A stretch of DNA of 64,000 nt from Pezicula radicicola. Lineage: Eukaryota; Ascomycota; Leotiomycetes; Helotiales; Dermateaceae. The stretch is from assembly GCA_003008705.1 (NCBI GenBank), contig PDUO01000034.1, positions 248,001 through 312,000 on the forward strand. Reading direction: 5' to 3'. The number at the start of each line of letters is the position of its first letter. Position 1 is the stretch's first letter. The position numbers and the translations under genes are program-made. Below are positions 11,496 through 22,653 of this stretch, piece after piece. The notes below the pieces were generated by a model. It was not told where the DNA came from. It saw only the letters and a program-made list of their open reading frames with translations, and searched no databases.

Positions 11496-11542
11496 TTTGG
11501 TGGTTTAGGCCCGTGCGCACAGAATTCTGACAACCCCTGTTG
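11496..11542 (-). repeat. Right terminal inverted repeat, 47 bp
   Basis: It is the exact inverted copy of 10076-10122 and is followed by GGGT at 11543-11546. Confidence 0.9.
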
Positions 11543-11760
11543 GGGTTGAGGTCTTGTTACACGTGATTTGTTCTATATCACATCTTTGTTCTAAAGTTGT
11601 TTCGCTAATCTAGAAGCTATCACAAAGCAGGGAGTCAAATATCATGGACTTCGTTTTTGACCCTAGTGACGCAATTAACTTCAATGCTCTGGGGAATGTA
11701 TTTTGATAGGACGATGTTCATTGGTACATCCTCATGAAACTTACTCAGCAAGCCTTCGCC

Positions 11761-12496
11761 TCATATCTTCATCTTCTCATTCTCTTCGGCATTGGCAGCC
11801 ACACTCCCCTCCAATCCATACAAAACTTTCCCATTTCCAGGAATAACCATATCGAAAGTCTCCCGGATCCTGGCATACTGATAATAACTACACCTAGCAA
11901 TCGGTTGCGTCTTCTCAATATCTACTAACCTATCCGTCAAAACATCTTCACTAACATGAACACCTACAACCCTCCCAATAATAATATCAACAGTCCCTAT
12001 AGGCGGATTTCCAGGTAGACGAATCGTAGAATGATATTTACATTCAAATTTCACTGGTGATGCTTTTACTATTGATACATTTACCAAAGAAGCGGCTTCC
12101 TTTTCAAGTGAAGCGTGTTTAAATTCATCGATACCGTATGCTGTCTGTTCGGCGGTTATATTTACTGCTTCTCGTAGAGGATAAGTTGCCATGTTCCAGA
12201 CAAACTCGCCTGTTGTTTCGGCATTGATGGTTGTATCTTTTCGGGTTCCTATGTCGGTTTGATTTGCTGAGAACATTACGTAGGGTGGGTCGAAGGTTAG
12301 ATTGTTGAATTGTGAATATGGTGCTAGGTTGTCGGTTCCGTCTGCGGATTTGGTTGAGATCCATCCTATTGGTCTTGGGACTACACATGCCTTTTTTGTT
12401 ATTAGCGAGGAATTTCAGCTGTGAAGATATATGTTTCTGGACCTTGAATGGATCTCTAGGTAGTCCGTGTGGTGTTACGCCTGGTTGGTAGAACAT
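11761..12496 (-). CDS. Flavin-reductase-like FMN-binding split-barrel protein
   Basis: There are two exons, 12496-12443 and 12390-11761, with a phase-0 52-nt intron, giving 227 aa. The N-terminus MFYQPGVTPHGLPRDPFK followed by VVPRPIGWIST and LAPYSQFNNLTFDPPYVMFS is the hallmark of the conserved DIM6/NTAB flavoprotein-oxygenase family, whose members bind FMN in a split barrel and reduce flavins or act as small oxidoreductases. Residues GNPPIGTVDIIIGRVVGVHV form the last barrel strands. It should be cytosolic: there is no signal peptide or membrane helix. The length is normal for the family. The gene ends 218 bp from the DDE transposon, whose right end lies in its 3' flank, and it appears intact. 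Confidence 0.88.
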
Positions 12497-13544
12497 CTTG
12501 GCAAGCGACCTTTTAGTGAAATGAACGGTGCTTAGATGGTTTATTTGGGCCTCTTAGTTACAGCCGTGAAGAATGTTTGGATTGTGTTCAAGTCGGAGAA
12601 TGAAGTCTTGAAATTGAACTTGACGAAGACATTGTTTTATTGTGCATTTTAAACGAGGGGTAAGGACGCGCCTCTCCGCTCGGCTCTTTACTCGGGTTTT
12701 CTATTCAGACAAAAATGGACCCGGGTCACTAAGTGCATTCGGAGAATGTCAGAAATTAGCTCGGAGGAGATAAAACTCAGTGGTTAGGTAAGCAGGGTTA
12801 TAGTGAGAAAAGATCGCAATATTAGCACAAACCTCTAAGATCTAAAGGTAGGTGCCAATAAGTCTCACTAAGCGTAACAACTATTTCGAAATTATTTAAT
12901 TAAAGAAATATCTGCCTTGTAACTACTTTTCCTTAATATAATACTTTAATAAGAGTATTGCGGAGGAAAACACCTAAAGGCCATGGGTCTACTTTATAAC
13001 TTAGGCTTAGAAAAAAAGACGATAATTATTAAAGGGATTTTTTTTAGTTTATAGGGTTAGGGTTAGGGTGAGGGTTAGTAGTTCTATTTGCCACCTTTGA
13101 GTTAAACCTCTTGGAACTGAAGAGCTCGTAAGAGCTGTACCCTGGAACATGCGATTTGGCCTCCATATGTTCTCTACTACTTTTCTCTTGAGCTTACATT
13201 TTCAGTGTTGCTGTATATGGCAGGTACGTTACAACACAGGCAACCTGCACCTGGCCACGATCAGGCCTCGCCCATGGTTAATAGTCTGAAGGATTCTGCT
13301 TGCAAGTATTTTACAGCTTACCTAACTTTTGTACTCAATCGCAAAGTTGAACTAGAATTGGTGGCTATTTATACAGCTTAGTTTATACGCTCGTTATAGA
13401 CCTTCTACTCCCATACACATTAAAGCGTTTCGGATGTTCTATTGCTCAGGTATATCTGTTGGTTTCTCAATCTTTCGATGTTTAAATCATAAGACACTAT
13501 TACTTTAATATGACGGACTTCATGTGATGGACTTCCAATCTGAC
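12497..13544. other. Intergenic, contains interstitial telomere-type repeat
   Basis: No gene is seen. The stretch is AT-rich around 12880-13050 and then has the repeat listed separately. Confidence 0.5.
13052..13078 (+). repeat. Interstitial telomere-type repeat, about 4 units of TTAGGG
   Basis: The units TAGGG, TTAGGG, TTAGGG, TGAGGG and TTAG follow each other directly. TTAGGG is the telomere unit of most filamentous ascomycetes. The run is too short to be an end of this contig, and sequence continues normally on both sides. Confidence 0.8.
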
Positions 13545-14118
13545 AGCGATCTTGGCGAAAGTTGGTCTTTTCGTATTTGTGATATTCATACCACGCACAA
13601 TATCATATTTCCGAGAAGAGAATCATATCTCTAGCTCGCATATCGACCTCTGGGTGACTAGACTCGGTGATTCCTGCGTGGTAATTGGTGCAGTCTCCAT
13701 AACACTTGCTTTCAATATAAGACTCCTAAATCTATGCAAGTACCTTCTTTCTGGCCCGCATTACCCGAATATTTCCTGAGCTAATCAATATCAGCACTTG
13801 AGATCCTGGCGGCGGGCTTCGGCGCAGAGATTCCCATGGTCTCAGTCATCATCGGATTCAATGATTCATTACACACCGTATATCTCAATACCCTGGTTGA
13901 TACAATTTAAGAGCCCTCGCTGTTGGCGCCTGCATAACGCAACAGGCTTTGGCATAGGGGCTGCTGTGGGGTGGCAAACTTCTCGGCTTTTCATGTGTTG
14001 TAGTTGCGGTAAGTATTATATCTGTATATCTAGGTGCTTTGACTCTGTAACTGATGCTTTTTGGCGTATCTTTCTTATTGGGGCATCTTACGCTTGGCCG
14101 CTGGGTTTGAAAGATTAA
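13545..14118 (+). pseudogene. MFS transporter C-terminal relic
   Basis: Three blocks in different frames follow the order of the last helices of fungal drug/H+ MFS proteins. They are a segment with DLWVTRLGDSCVVIGAVSI (about 13640-13700), then ILAAGFGAEIPMVSVIIG and VYLNTLVD (about 13805-13905), then GACITQQALA-stop-GLLWGGKLLGF (about 13925-13990). A TAG at 13955-13957 sits where a Trp is common, a G-to-A type change. No N-terminal transporter half lies upstream, where telomere-like repeats and non-coding DNA are found. One GT-AG intron near 13745-13798 could join the first two blocks. Assignment is by family pattern only. Confidence 0.4.
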
Positions 14119-15032
14119 ATGCAATTTGTAATATGGAAATTACTTGTTTTAAAATTTCTTTATAGAGTAAATGTTCGTTCCCAGTATAAATACTATATAA
14201 AAGGGCATCAAAAAACTGGCACGAACATCGCGATCGGAAGGTGTTGGGTTCACAAACTCTAAATTGATACTAAGCGGGGGCGCGCTAGTCCCCCCTTTCT
14301 TTCTCGGTAAAGCTCGCCAGACGACATCCGCTCCTTCCTTCCTCAACATCTCTCGCAATGCCAAGGCGCAGCGTCACCACAAAATTGTTGCTTGTAACTT
14401 CCATTCATGCGACCCTTCCGTATTCTAGCAACCATCTCGGCCACTGCGAGATACGGCGCCCAACTAACCTCTCGTGCAACGTCGAATTTATGCACGCACT
14501 TTCCTTCCCTGGCTCTAGCTTAGCGCAAATTGCGCGACATCACATTGTGCGACAGCAGTGATGTGATGAAAAGGAATGTGACAGGTGATTTCAATCAAAA
14601 AGCACTCCAGTTTTATGATGCATAATTTCGCGACACAATTGTTTTGCGACATCCTCCTGTACTAATGACATGTGGTCTGCGTGGTAGTTTAATCAATCAA
14701 GAGAAGAGTGATAATATTAAAAGGAATGTTTTGCTTGTATTGAGGAATAGTAATTCTGTGCCCTTGAAACCTAGCGACCGAGTCCAAGGTCCAAAAGTAG
14801 AACAGTGCAATCAGCCATGCTGTCTATAGTTGAATATAGATTGACTTGAATTTCCAACCAAATTGATCTCCGATAAAGAAAATAACATCAATCGAGATAG
14901 AGATAAGCCATCAAAAGCCGGGGTTGAAAACCGGAAGAATTTCCCTCAATAATCAGGAACAGAAAGGAAGCTAATGGGAAAAAAACTGAAATGGTTTTAT
15001 GAATGAGTGTAATCGCTCGGTAGGAGCCGTAG
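14119..15032. other. Intergenic, nothing recognised
   Basis: I saw no supported gene. A C/G-rich knot lies at about 14275-14300. Confidence 0.45.
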
Positions 15033-15850
15033 TTAAAAAAGCCATCCGGGAGAAATTCCTGAATCCGGAGATGCAGCATCAGAGGTCTCTTCGAAAATGC
15101 CGTCTTCAGATGAGATAGGGCTAGAGACGTGATAATTATCGAGGCGTAAGGCGAGACTGATAGTTTCGCCTTTACGACGAGAGTTCTTGAGAGAACCTTG
15201 TATGTTTGTTTGCCAATCTGGGTACCGACCACAGTATAATCGGATGCGAGTTGTGAGTTCGCGTTCGACAGAGCTGAACCATTCGACGAGGAGGAGTTTG
15301 AGATCAGGAGAGAGCTGGCTTTTTGTTAATTGGGAAGATTTTGGACGGGTTGATGGGGACTTACGTGGTGTTCAAGTGCTAATGTTCCGCATCTCAATCT
15401 ATCGCTGAAATAAAACATTTCGTGTCGCAGTATGGCAGCGGCTGCGTAACGTTCGCAACAATCTTGGTAGAACTCATGGTGGAGAATATGAAGATATCGT
15501 ACATCGTTTAGAACATACTCAACGAGTACCTTTAGTCGACTGATGACAATATCCTTGAGATGCAAGCCAAGATTGTTGAATTGGAACTCGTTCTCAACGA
15601 GTCTTGTATCTTGCCATGTATTTGTTTCCTCCGCGAGACTAGTTGTTGAACATAGAAGATGTAGGTAACCCCCCGCAAGAATTGCACTTTCGATTGCAGA
15701 CGAGGTACCGTGTTTTGCGGAAAGCCTGACTGCGAAGGTACCTCGAACCATGTCGTCTAGTTGAAGAACAAGTCGTTCGTTTGTCAACCTAAATAAGCCC
15801 AAGATACAGATACAATGACGAGACGCCTCTGGTTTTGTTTCTGTTTTCAT
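15033..15850 (-). CDS. Hypothetical protein, 255 aa
   Basis: Two exons, 15850-15365 and 15314-15033, join across a 50-nt GTAAGT...CAG intron in phase 0. I recognise no domain. The protein is mostly helical with an even charge mix. It contains a Cys-poor first exon ending RLRCGTLALEHH and a second exon with LVEWFSSVERELTTRIRLYCGRY, then a Ser/Asp-rich tail (SSPISSEDGIFEETSDAASPDSG). There is no signal peptide or transmembrane helix. The splice phase and the coding-like second exon make it a credible gene, but it could be a decayed one; no start signal beyond the ATG supports the 5' end. Confidence 0.5.
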
Positions 15851-17199
15851 TCCTTTTTTTACAATGGTAACATAAACTGTCAGATCGCTTGAATTCGTGT
15901 CAGCCGTGTCCAGACTCTGGAGGGATCCCCTTGGAGCTCCTTTGTAGATTTGGGAGTGTGCGGCTTGAAAAAGTTAGTAACCACTTCTCATCAGCATTCC
16001 AATAAAAATTGAACAACGTACGCGCGGTACAGAAAGACGGCGCCCATGCAATTGCTTCATGAACGACGCCTGAATTGTGCCTCTTACAGTGAGCGCAATC
16101 ACTTGTGTTGGGGTCTCTAATGCACTTTTGTCCCAAGATTAGCTTCATACATATTTAACAAGGCTACTGGCAACGAATGCAGCACACAAGAAGAGGATGG
16201 CCTCATGAAACTGTAGATGATTCCGGTGCTCTGGTAGCTACATGGATAGTCACAAACTTTTAACCAGTGAAAGATACAAATGATGTGGTCGAGATCTATT
16301 AATTCTCGGATCATCAACACATTATTGTGAAGTACAAGGAGGGTTCACATGCTGTTTTTGTCCCGACTAGAACTAGGATACCTTGAGCTTACCTGATGCC
16401 TTGTACTCCAGCACATCGGGCAACTCGGCTTCCTTGGGGGCTGCTGTTCCGGTGGGGCGGCCCCGGTCAATCGGGGTAGAACCGGCATTTCAAGCAGTGC
16501 TCATTGAAGTGCCAAAGTACTTCTGGATAATATTCCCTTAAATGAAAGTAGCTGAGCGCATCGCGTTGGGATTTATCCAGAAGATGAATCAATGAGGAAC
16601 TTGTCCAATTGTGCCTGAATTTTGCCTAACGAGGATCCTATTTCATTCATAATTTCTATGGAAACCCAACCCAAGAGCATAAAAGTTGTATGTGTTGGCC
16701 TGGGTACTATTCACGATACCTTCCACGAGGTTATTCCGGAGCAAGTGTGAGCGGCCCATCTTGCATACAGTACCGTGCAGTGGCTTAGGCAGAGTTAGGC
16801 TGCGAGGTTGTCAGCCCGGCCTCGACGTGTTTTTCGCTCATTGTGCCACTGCAGGCTAATTATCATTGGACAACAGGAAATGTGACGTGTGGGGAGGCGA
16901 CGGGCCAAAAGAGCAAAAGGCCTTTACTTGAGCTGCGTAAATGACTCCACTAAATCTATAAGAAAAGAGCCCTCCTGCGTAGATGCCCAAATCCGCCATC
17001 CAGTAAGCGGTCGACTTTGTCCAAATTCATTGCATTCTTATTTGACTGCTGCGGCCATAAATCACAACATATTATCACTTCCATTGGGCATTTAAGCGAG
17101 CGATAAACTCCTTCGTTACCTACCGTGAATAGCTGGAAAACCTCTATCACTATACAACTTGCCTATCAGTCGCTCTTGAAGTCTCAATGAAGCACTGAA
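15851..17199. other. Intergenic, no supported gene
   Basis: The minus strand at about 16390-16500 has a short coding-looking run (GRPTGTAAPKEAELPDVLEYK) without start or partner exons, possibly a gene fragment. The rest is uninformative. Confidence 0.35.
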
Positions 17200-19260
17200 A
17201 TGACTCCATTTCCCTCTCATCATGGATCATCACGAGTCCTCACCATCAAGGCCTCAAGATGCAAAATGGTTACGCCTGTCGAGAACTCCGATTATGGCAA
17301 ACAACGGGAGAATCCTCAACATCTACAGACCACACCCAGCTGCCAAGATAACTCTGTAATAGTTCCAAAGACAGACATCAGTATTGCAGATCCATCTAAG
17401 GGCTTTCCAATTTCACCACCTGCTCAAGGAGCCACTGATCTCAAGGAAGCGCGTCGTGAGTCTAATCAACCACAACGGCGTAACAAGTCATGGCCAGGAA
17501 CATCGTCCAGAAGTACCACAGGCAAAGCCCGTGCACCAGAATTGACCTATGGTTCTATAAATTCTGGCAGAAGCCAGCAGTCACAGTGTCTATCCGAACA
17601 TCCTTGTACCTGGCCTTCCTGTCCTTCAACCTTTTCGCGCCTAGCTGACCGGGATCGACATTATCAAACAGTGCATGCAAACCAAGGTCTCAGGCCTCAC
17701 ACTTGTACAGTTCCGGGTTGCCAGGCTCGTATCAAGAGCTGGACCAAAGTTGACAAGTTGAGAGAGCACAACAAAAGATGGCATGGTCCATATCCCTGCG
17801 CTATTCAGGGCTGTCCACGGGGTAATTACCATGGCTTTCGTTCCCAGGATGAGTTAGATGCCCATATATCAGAGAGTCACCATGTCAAGAAGGTCTCTTT
17901 TCTGTCAGGATCGAAGCCATCCCCGGCTGTTTTCCAGGACTCCAGCCGGGTGTTTCCTGAAGACAACACTCCAAGCAACGTGCCCACAAGTTCTGTGGCT
18001 CGAGTGGATACCCGTGGTTCTAAACCTGATCATGCTGCGAAAGTAAGCATCTCGAGAAGTTCAAAGGCTTCAGGGAGGCAGAACTCACGTAAGGATTTCT
18101 ACTGCCTTCAATCTCTTGCCAGGCACTAACTTCTAGGCAAAGAATTTACTACGAAATCTTCTCGGTTTTGGGTCCCTGGCCGCGTCTTCAAAGTACACTG
18201 GAGCGAGTCGACTGCCGGAACGGACGTGACGAATGACTCGGGGGTACCTGCTAGCTTCGAGTCAAGGCCTGTCTCGGTCCATACCAAAATCCGTCTATTC
18301 ATTGTTTTATCTGCTTCCCGTGGCCATAGCATCTGTATTGCGATGCATACATACGGTGGTCAAGGTACAGAGAAAAGAGGTATCAATCTTGCGGACCACG
18401 TAGCAGTTTACGGGACCGGAAGCGACCCACCTATCCACGATGATACCGAGACAGTGAATCAGGCAATTGCCATACGTTTGGATAGTTCCAATGACACTAT
18501 CCACCCAAAGTCCTGTGTCAATCTTGCAAAGTTATACACCGTGGAACACAACCTTAAGGTTATGGGTGTGGGGAAGGTTCAAGACCCAGACCTCCCCAGG
18601 CTTCAGTCTATGACACCAATGCAGATCACAGGCTCATCTTCTCAGATCCCCGCAGGACGGGGCCAAAACACTCTTTTGGAGAACCGAAACTCCACAAATG
18701 GACAGCTAGAAGGGGGAGGCACATTACTCCCAACAGCTGGATTTCAAAGCCTTCAAATATTCTCAACCCTGGTCGGCGATGATGTTGCAGGGCAAGCACT
18801 ACATCACCCTTCAGAAGCGAGCTACCTCAGTTCAAACTTCAGTATTGACAGCTCTATGGCACAATTGGACCCCGGTAATGGCTGTTCTACAAAAATAGAT
18901 TATCGGGCCAAATACCCCTATGACTCTGCCCTTGGCGGCAACAACATTACAATGCAAACGCCATATGGTTCTCCAGAACCGAGCTACTTCGACTCCAACT
19001 TTGGAATCAATGGTAGTACAGCACCACTGGGCCCCGGTAAGTGTCGTCCTAGTTCTGGAATGAATTACCGGGCCAGAAACCATTTCGACTCTGCCCTGAG
19101 CGGCAATCACTACGCAGTTCCAATGCTGTATCCTTCCCCAGAACGAAGCCTCAGTGCTGACTTTGGATCGTACGGCAGTACTGCACAACTGGACCCCAAT
19201 AATGGTCCTCCTTCGGAAAGGAGTTATTGGGCCAGAACAACTTACGACTCGTCTCACTAG
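17200..19260 (+). CDS. C2H2 zinc-finger plus DUF6590 protein, 670 aa
   Basis: Two exons, 17200-18088 and 18137-19260, join across a 48-nt intron with branch ACTAAC, phase 1. Three C2H2-type fingers lie at residues about 136-159, 169-195 and 200-228. Their spacing, with long inter-Cys/His linkers (CTWPSC, CTVPGC, CAIQGC), resembles the fungal ZF sets found beside NLR-like and repeat proteins. A DUF6590 domain follows (about 305-445): RFWVPGRVFKVHW, then CIAMHTYGGQG and YTVEHNLKVMGVGKV. The C-terminal 150 residues hold three degenerate repeats of about 45 aa, each with SxDxxxx-G-STAxLxPxN...Y-AxxxYDSA. DUF6590 has no known biochemistry; DNA binding is inferred from the fingers only. It is the first of three DUF6590 genes here. 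Confidence 0.85.
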
Positions 19261-19861
19261 CTGAGCGACTGGACATACAGCCATTACTTCGATGCACTGT
19301 AATGTCCAGGTAAATAATACTTTCATGGATTTTGAGCTTTCAGCGGGCGGAGATGTCTTTGGATAGATTTTTGGCGGGTGTAAATGGCATCTATCGGCAT
19401 TTCATTTCAAGTTCCCCATATCCAATAAGTGAATACAATCAACTTCTCACTTCTCATTTCCCATAATATCTTAGAAAATCGTTGGTTTCCGCCTGTGTAA
19501 CATATCATGGATTACAATAGAACAAAGCTTCATAAATAGCAGAAAAGGACGTCGGTGCGCTCTGTCCACGGTTATCGCGTCTATTGATGCAAGCGCCTTG
19601 CTTGCTAAAGTACAGAACCGACCAACGCCAATGCTCCACCCAATGCTAGAGACTGGCTGTAGTCAAATGATGCAGACAAGTACTAGGATAATGGTTGTTC
19701 CAAGTCATAATCCAGTTCAAATGGCACTGCAGAATGAGTATTGTTCAGTGTTTGGGTATGTAGGAAGCATGCCGAGAAGACTGATGCTCCTTCGAGGATT
19801 TGACTTGATACCTCTCGCCTTGTCCACTGTGGCTACGTCCAGCCCCTGCAACAACACCGTG
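19261..19861. other. Intergenic between convergent DUF6590 genes
   Basis: This is the 3' flank of both genes. No terminator-like or coding element was recognised. Confidence 0.5.
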
Positions 19862-21481
19862 TTATTGGTAGATATTCGATTTGCGCGCTGTGGTTTCATA
19901 AGCACCGACAAGATTTGCTGACCTCGTAGATGCATCATACTTGATAGTATCATTATCATTGCTGGCAGTTGGAATTTCATATTGGTAGTAACCCTTATTG
20001 TCTGTGGGAGCATATTGATACTGCTCCCTGTTTAGCTCAACAACAGACGATTCGCCAGGCACGTAAGGAACGTCAGTTGTGGTGCGATGGTCATCTGATG
20101 TGTAAGTTTCATTGCCGGTGCTCTGCATAAATCCAGTTGATGTATGGTAGGTGTTGGTTGACGTTGGCTGATTGTATCCTGTTGTACTAAATTGTTGAGA
20201 ATACGAAGGCGAATAACTTGCGCTTGTGCGCATGCCCAAGTACTGAGCAGAATCATAACGTCCTCCAGCGTCTGAATATGGTTCAGCTTGCCCATACCAC
20301 GCTGAGTCATTCTCACTCGTGTGAGTGAATCCTTGGTTTTGAGGTGACCCTGCCGTGGCGGGATAGCTTTGAACGTAACTAGACTGCACTGGTAAGAGGT
20401 TTTTAGAAGATGCATAATCCTGAGTGCTTGGTGTGGATGGCTTCGATGCTGTTGAACGACTGGATTGATTTGCTGAGGTTGAAGAGCTCTGCTGTTTCGG
20501 AGTCATACTTTCGTAGAAGTACCTCTGTAGTCGTTCTAGGTGGTTGTCAACAACTCGTCCAAGCTTTTGTGCTGTTATTGAATGTGGCACTGTGGACGGA
20601 CTTCCAAAATTGATACATGACTTTGTGTCGATTTTCTCATCATCCGCTTCGACCACGATTGAGATTGGTTTCTTGACCATATTTTTCTGTTCGGAAGTCA
20701 GGCTGTTCTCTCGTCCGGCTGCATATACAGCGGCATAGTCTCTCTTCCCCTTCGATATCCCCTTATGGTTGTGTGTTTTGAGCGGAAGACAGACCGTGTA
20801 CCCATCCTTTTCCACTACTACCACAAACCTACGAGCCTTTGTGTAGAACTTCTTACCATTCGCCTTGATAACGAACTTGTCATCGTCAGAGACACTGCCT
20901 GCAACCTCAGCCCACGATGTCTTGAAAACACATCCCACCTTGAAAAATCTAGCCGGCTTCTGGATAACCTCGTATCCTATTAGTGTTAGCAAGTTTTCTT
21001 ATTGCTGGAATAGAATTCTGTCGTACTTGGCTCGGAGGATTGTGCTGTTTGTGGCGTTTGCAGAGGCTGGGTAGTTTCATTATATCCACCGCTATCCTTG
21101 TACGAGTTTGAATAACCATGATCAGATATCCGTATTTGTCCAAATTGTTCTGCCACTGTATCTGCACTATCATACCGCTCCGGTTGAGGATAGTTTTGCG
21201 TAGGCGAGGCATACGAATTATATCTGCTACCTGAAGTATAACTCTGTCCCGGGTCGTACTCGGGTGGTCGAGTAGCTGGCGTGGTGGCTGGGAGCTGTTT
21301 GGCCGTGGTTTCTCGATTCTCTAAACGGTATTGTTTCGGACCTATGTCAAGATTAGCAGCGATCATACATAAGCCATGCGCTATAAAGATACTGACCTCT
21401 ATGAGTGTCACTAGAGGACGGCTCATAGGTACTGCTATGCTTCCTCTGTTTATCGTTTTGATGACCCCGCTTCCTCTCCAT
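19862..21481 (-). CDS. DUF6590 protein with Gln/Ser/Tyr-rich tail, 504 aa
   Basis: Three exons are 21481-21397, 21341-21027 and 20976-19862, with introns of 55 and 50 nt. The second intron has a perfect GCTAACAC branch site. The N-terminus MERKRGHQNDKQRKHSS is basic and the next 100 residues are low-complexity (Pro, Tyr, Ser, Gln). The DUF6590 domain spans about 138-290 (ARFFKVGCVFKTSWAE, RRFVVVVEKDGYTVCLPL, then INFG and LGRVVD), followed by 200 residues rich in Ser, Thr, Tyr, Gln and Gly with SYSPSYSQQ-type runs. Such tails are predicted to be disordered. The usual YTVEHN motif of the domain is changed here to PSTVPHSITAQKLG. The gene points away from its neighbour at 22654 only by coincidence of spacing: both are on the minus strand, 1.2 kb apart. 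Confidence 0.85.
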
Positions 21482-22653
21482 TTTCAGAGAGCATAAGGCT
21501 ACCACACCCACCTCTCGAACTCTTCGCTCCCTGCGCGGACCTTTCGAAGATAGGCGTGCTGAAGAGTGATAGAGGTCGCACCGTAGGCGTTAGACATGCT
21601 GAGCGATGCCACGGCTTTGCGCAAATATTTGCTGGTTATTTGATACTTTGAAGATTCAAGGACGCGATAACCTGCAACTCGGCATTCATCGACATCATAG
21701 GTGACGGGTGCCCAACGACAGGGATAAAAAAGAGGCTGATGGTTAAATAGGCAAAATCATGTGCCACGTATTAAGACACTGCAACAAATGTATGAAATGT
21801 ACATCCACCAAAACCACACACAAACAAACATAATCCCATGCAAAGCCTCAATTTTAATATCTTCTACAGGGAAAGCCTTGCAATGGATCCTGATCTTGTT
21901 AGTTTCCATTAATTGCGGAAATATGTGGACAGCCTCATTGTTGCTAGACCGCGGCCCTCCACAGGCACTCAAGGCAGAATGAGTGGCCTGAAAACATTGG
22001 CTCAATTGATACCTGATCTGAACTTGTAGTTCCTGCGGCTGTGTGCATAGTAGATTTGCAGAGCCTAACACAGCATGCTACGCATGATGTCAGTCCAAGA
22101 GTCTGGCCGCAAAGATGGTAAGCAATACGCAATGTACGGGCTGTTACTAAGTACGCAGAATGTAGCATAAAGTGGCAAGTCTTAGTTTGCAGGCTCTCAA
22201 GGGCTTTGTTTGAAAAATAGCTACAGCCAGTTATTGGAAGCCATGTGATGAATTCTAACCCAAACGTTCTGCAATTGAAAGGCAAGAACACATCCAGCTG
22301 AAAACGAGAATGCCAATACACCAATAACCGACAGGAACTTGCTTCAAGAACAGCTGACCTTTTTCAGCAAGACCTAACTTGGAGGTAAGTCGTAATGTTC
22401 TGCTCAACAAAGTACTAGAACCTTCCACGCTACTGATCCCATTTTGGGACGTAGGAATGTCCACTCGTTCATCTCTGCTCCAGTTGATTGTTCTCTTGCT
22501 CGTGAGGGTTCATCGTCTACTTGAAATTGTGAAGAAGTAGTTGCCACCATTGACATGAGCCTATGTAGGGTGTAAGTATATTCTGGCGGTGCCATTTCAT
22601 ACTACTGTCCAGGGCTCTGTCAGTTGTTGGCCCGAGACTTTTAGCTTCGCATT
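21482..22653. other. Intergenic between two DUF6590 genes
   Basis: Promoter of the 19862-21481 gene and 3' flank of the next. Open frames here are short and unsupported. Confidence 0.45.

Larger units (their letters stand above)
10076..11542 (-). mobile_element. DDE transposon with 47-bp perfect TIRs, 1467 bp
   Basis: One transposase gene fills the element. Identical inverted ends lie at 10076-10122 and 11496-11542, starting CAACAGGGGTTGTC. GGGT flanks both sides (10072-10075 and 11543-11546) as a candidate 4-bp target duplication; no TA flanks are present. The perfect TIRs, the open transposase and the lack of RIP decay suggest recent arrival, in contrast to the copia element 2 kb away. Confidence 0.9.

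Noticed and set aside
13052..13078. A contig end or true telomere.
   Set aside because: Only about four units, imperfect, and unique sequence continues on both sides.
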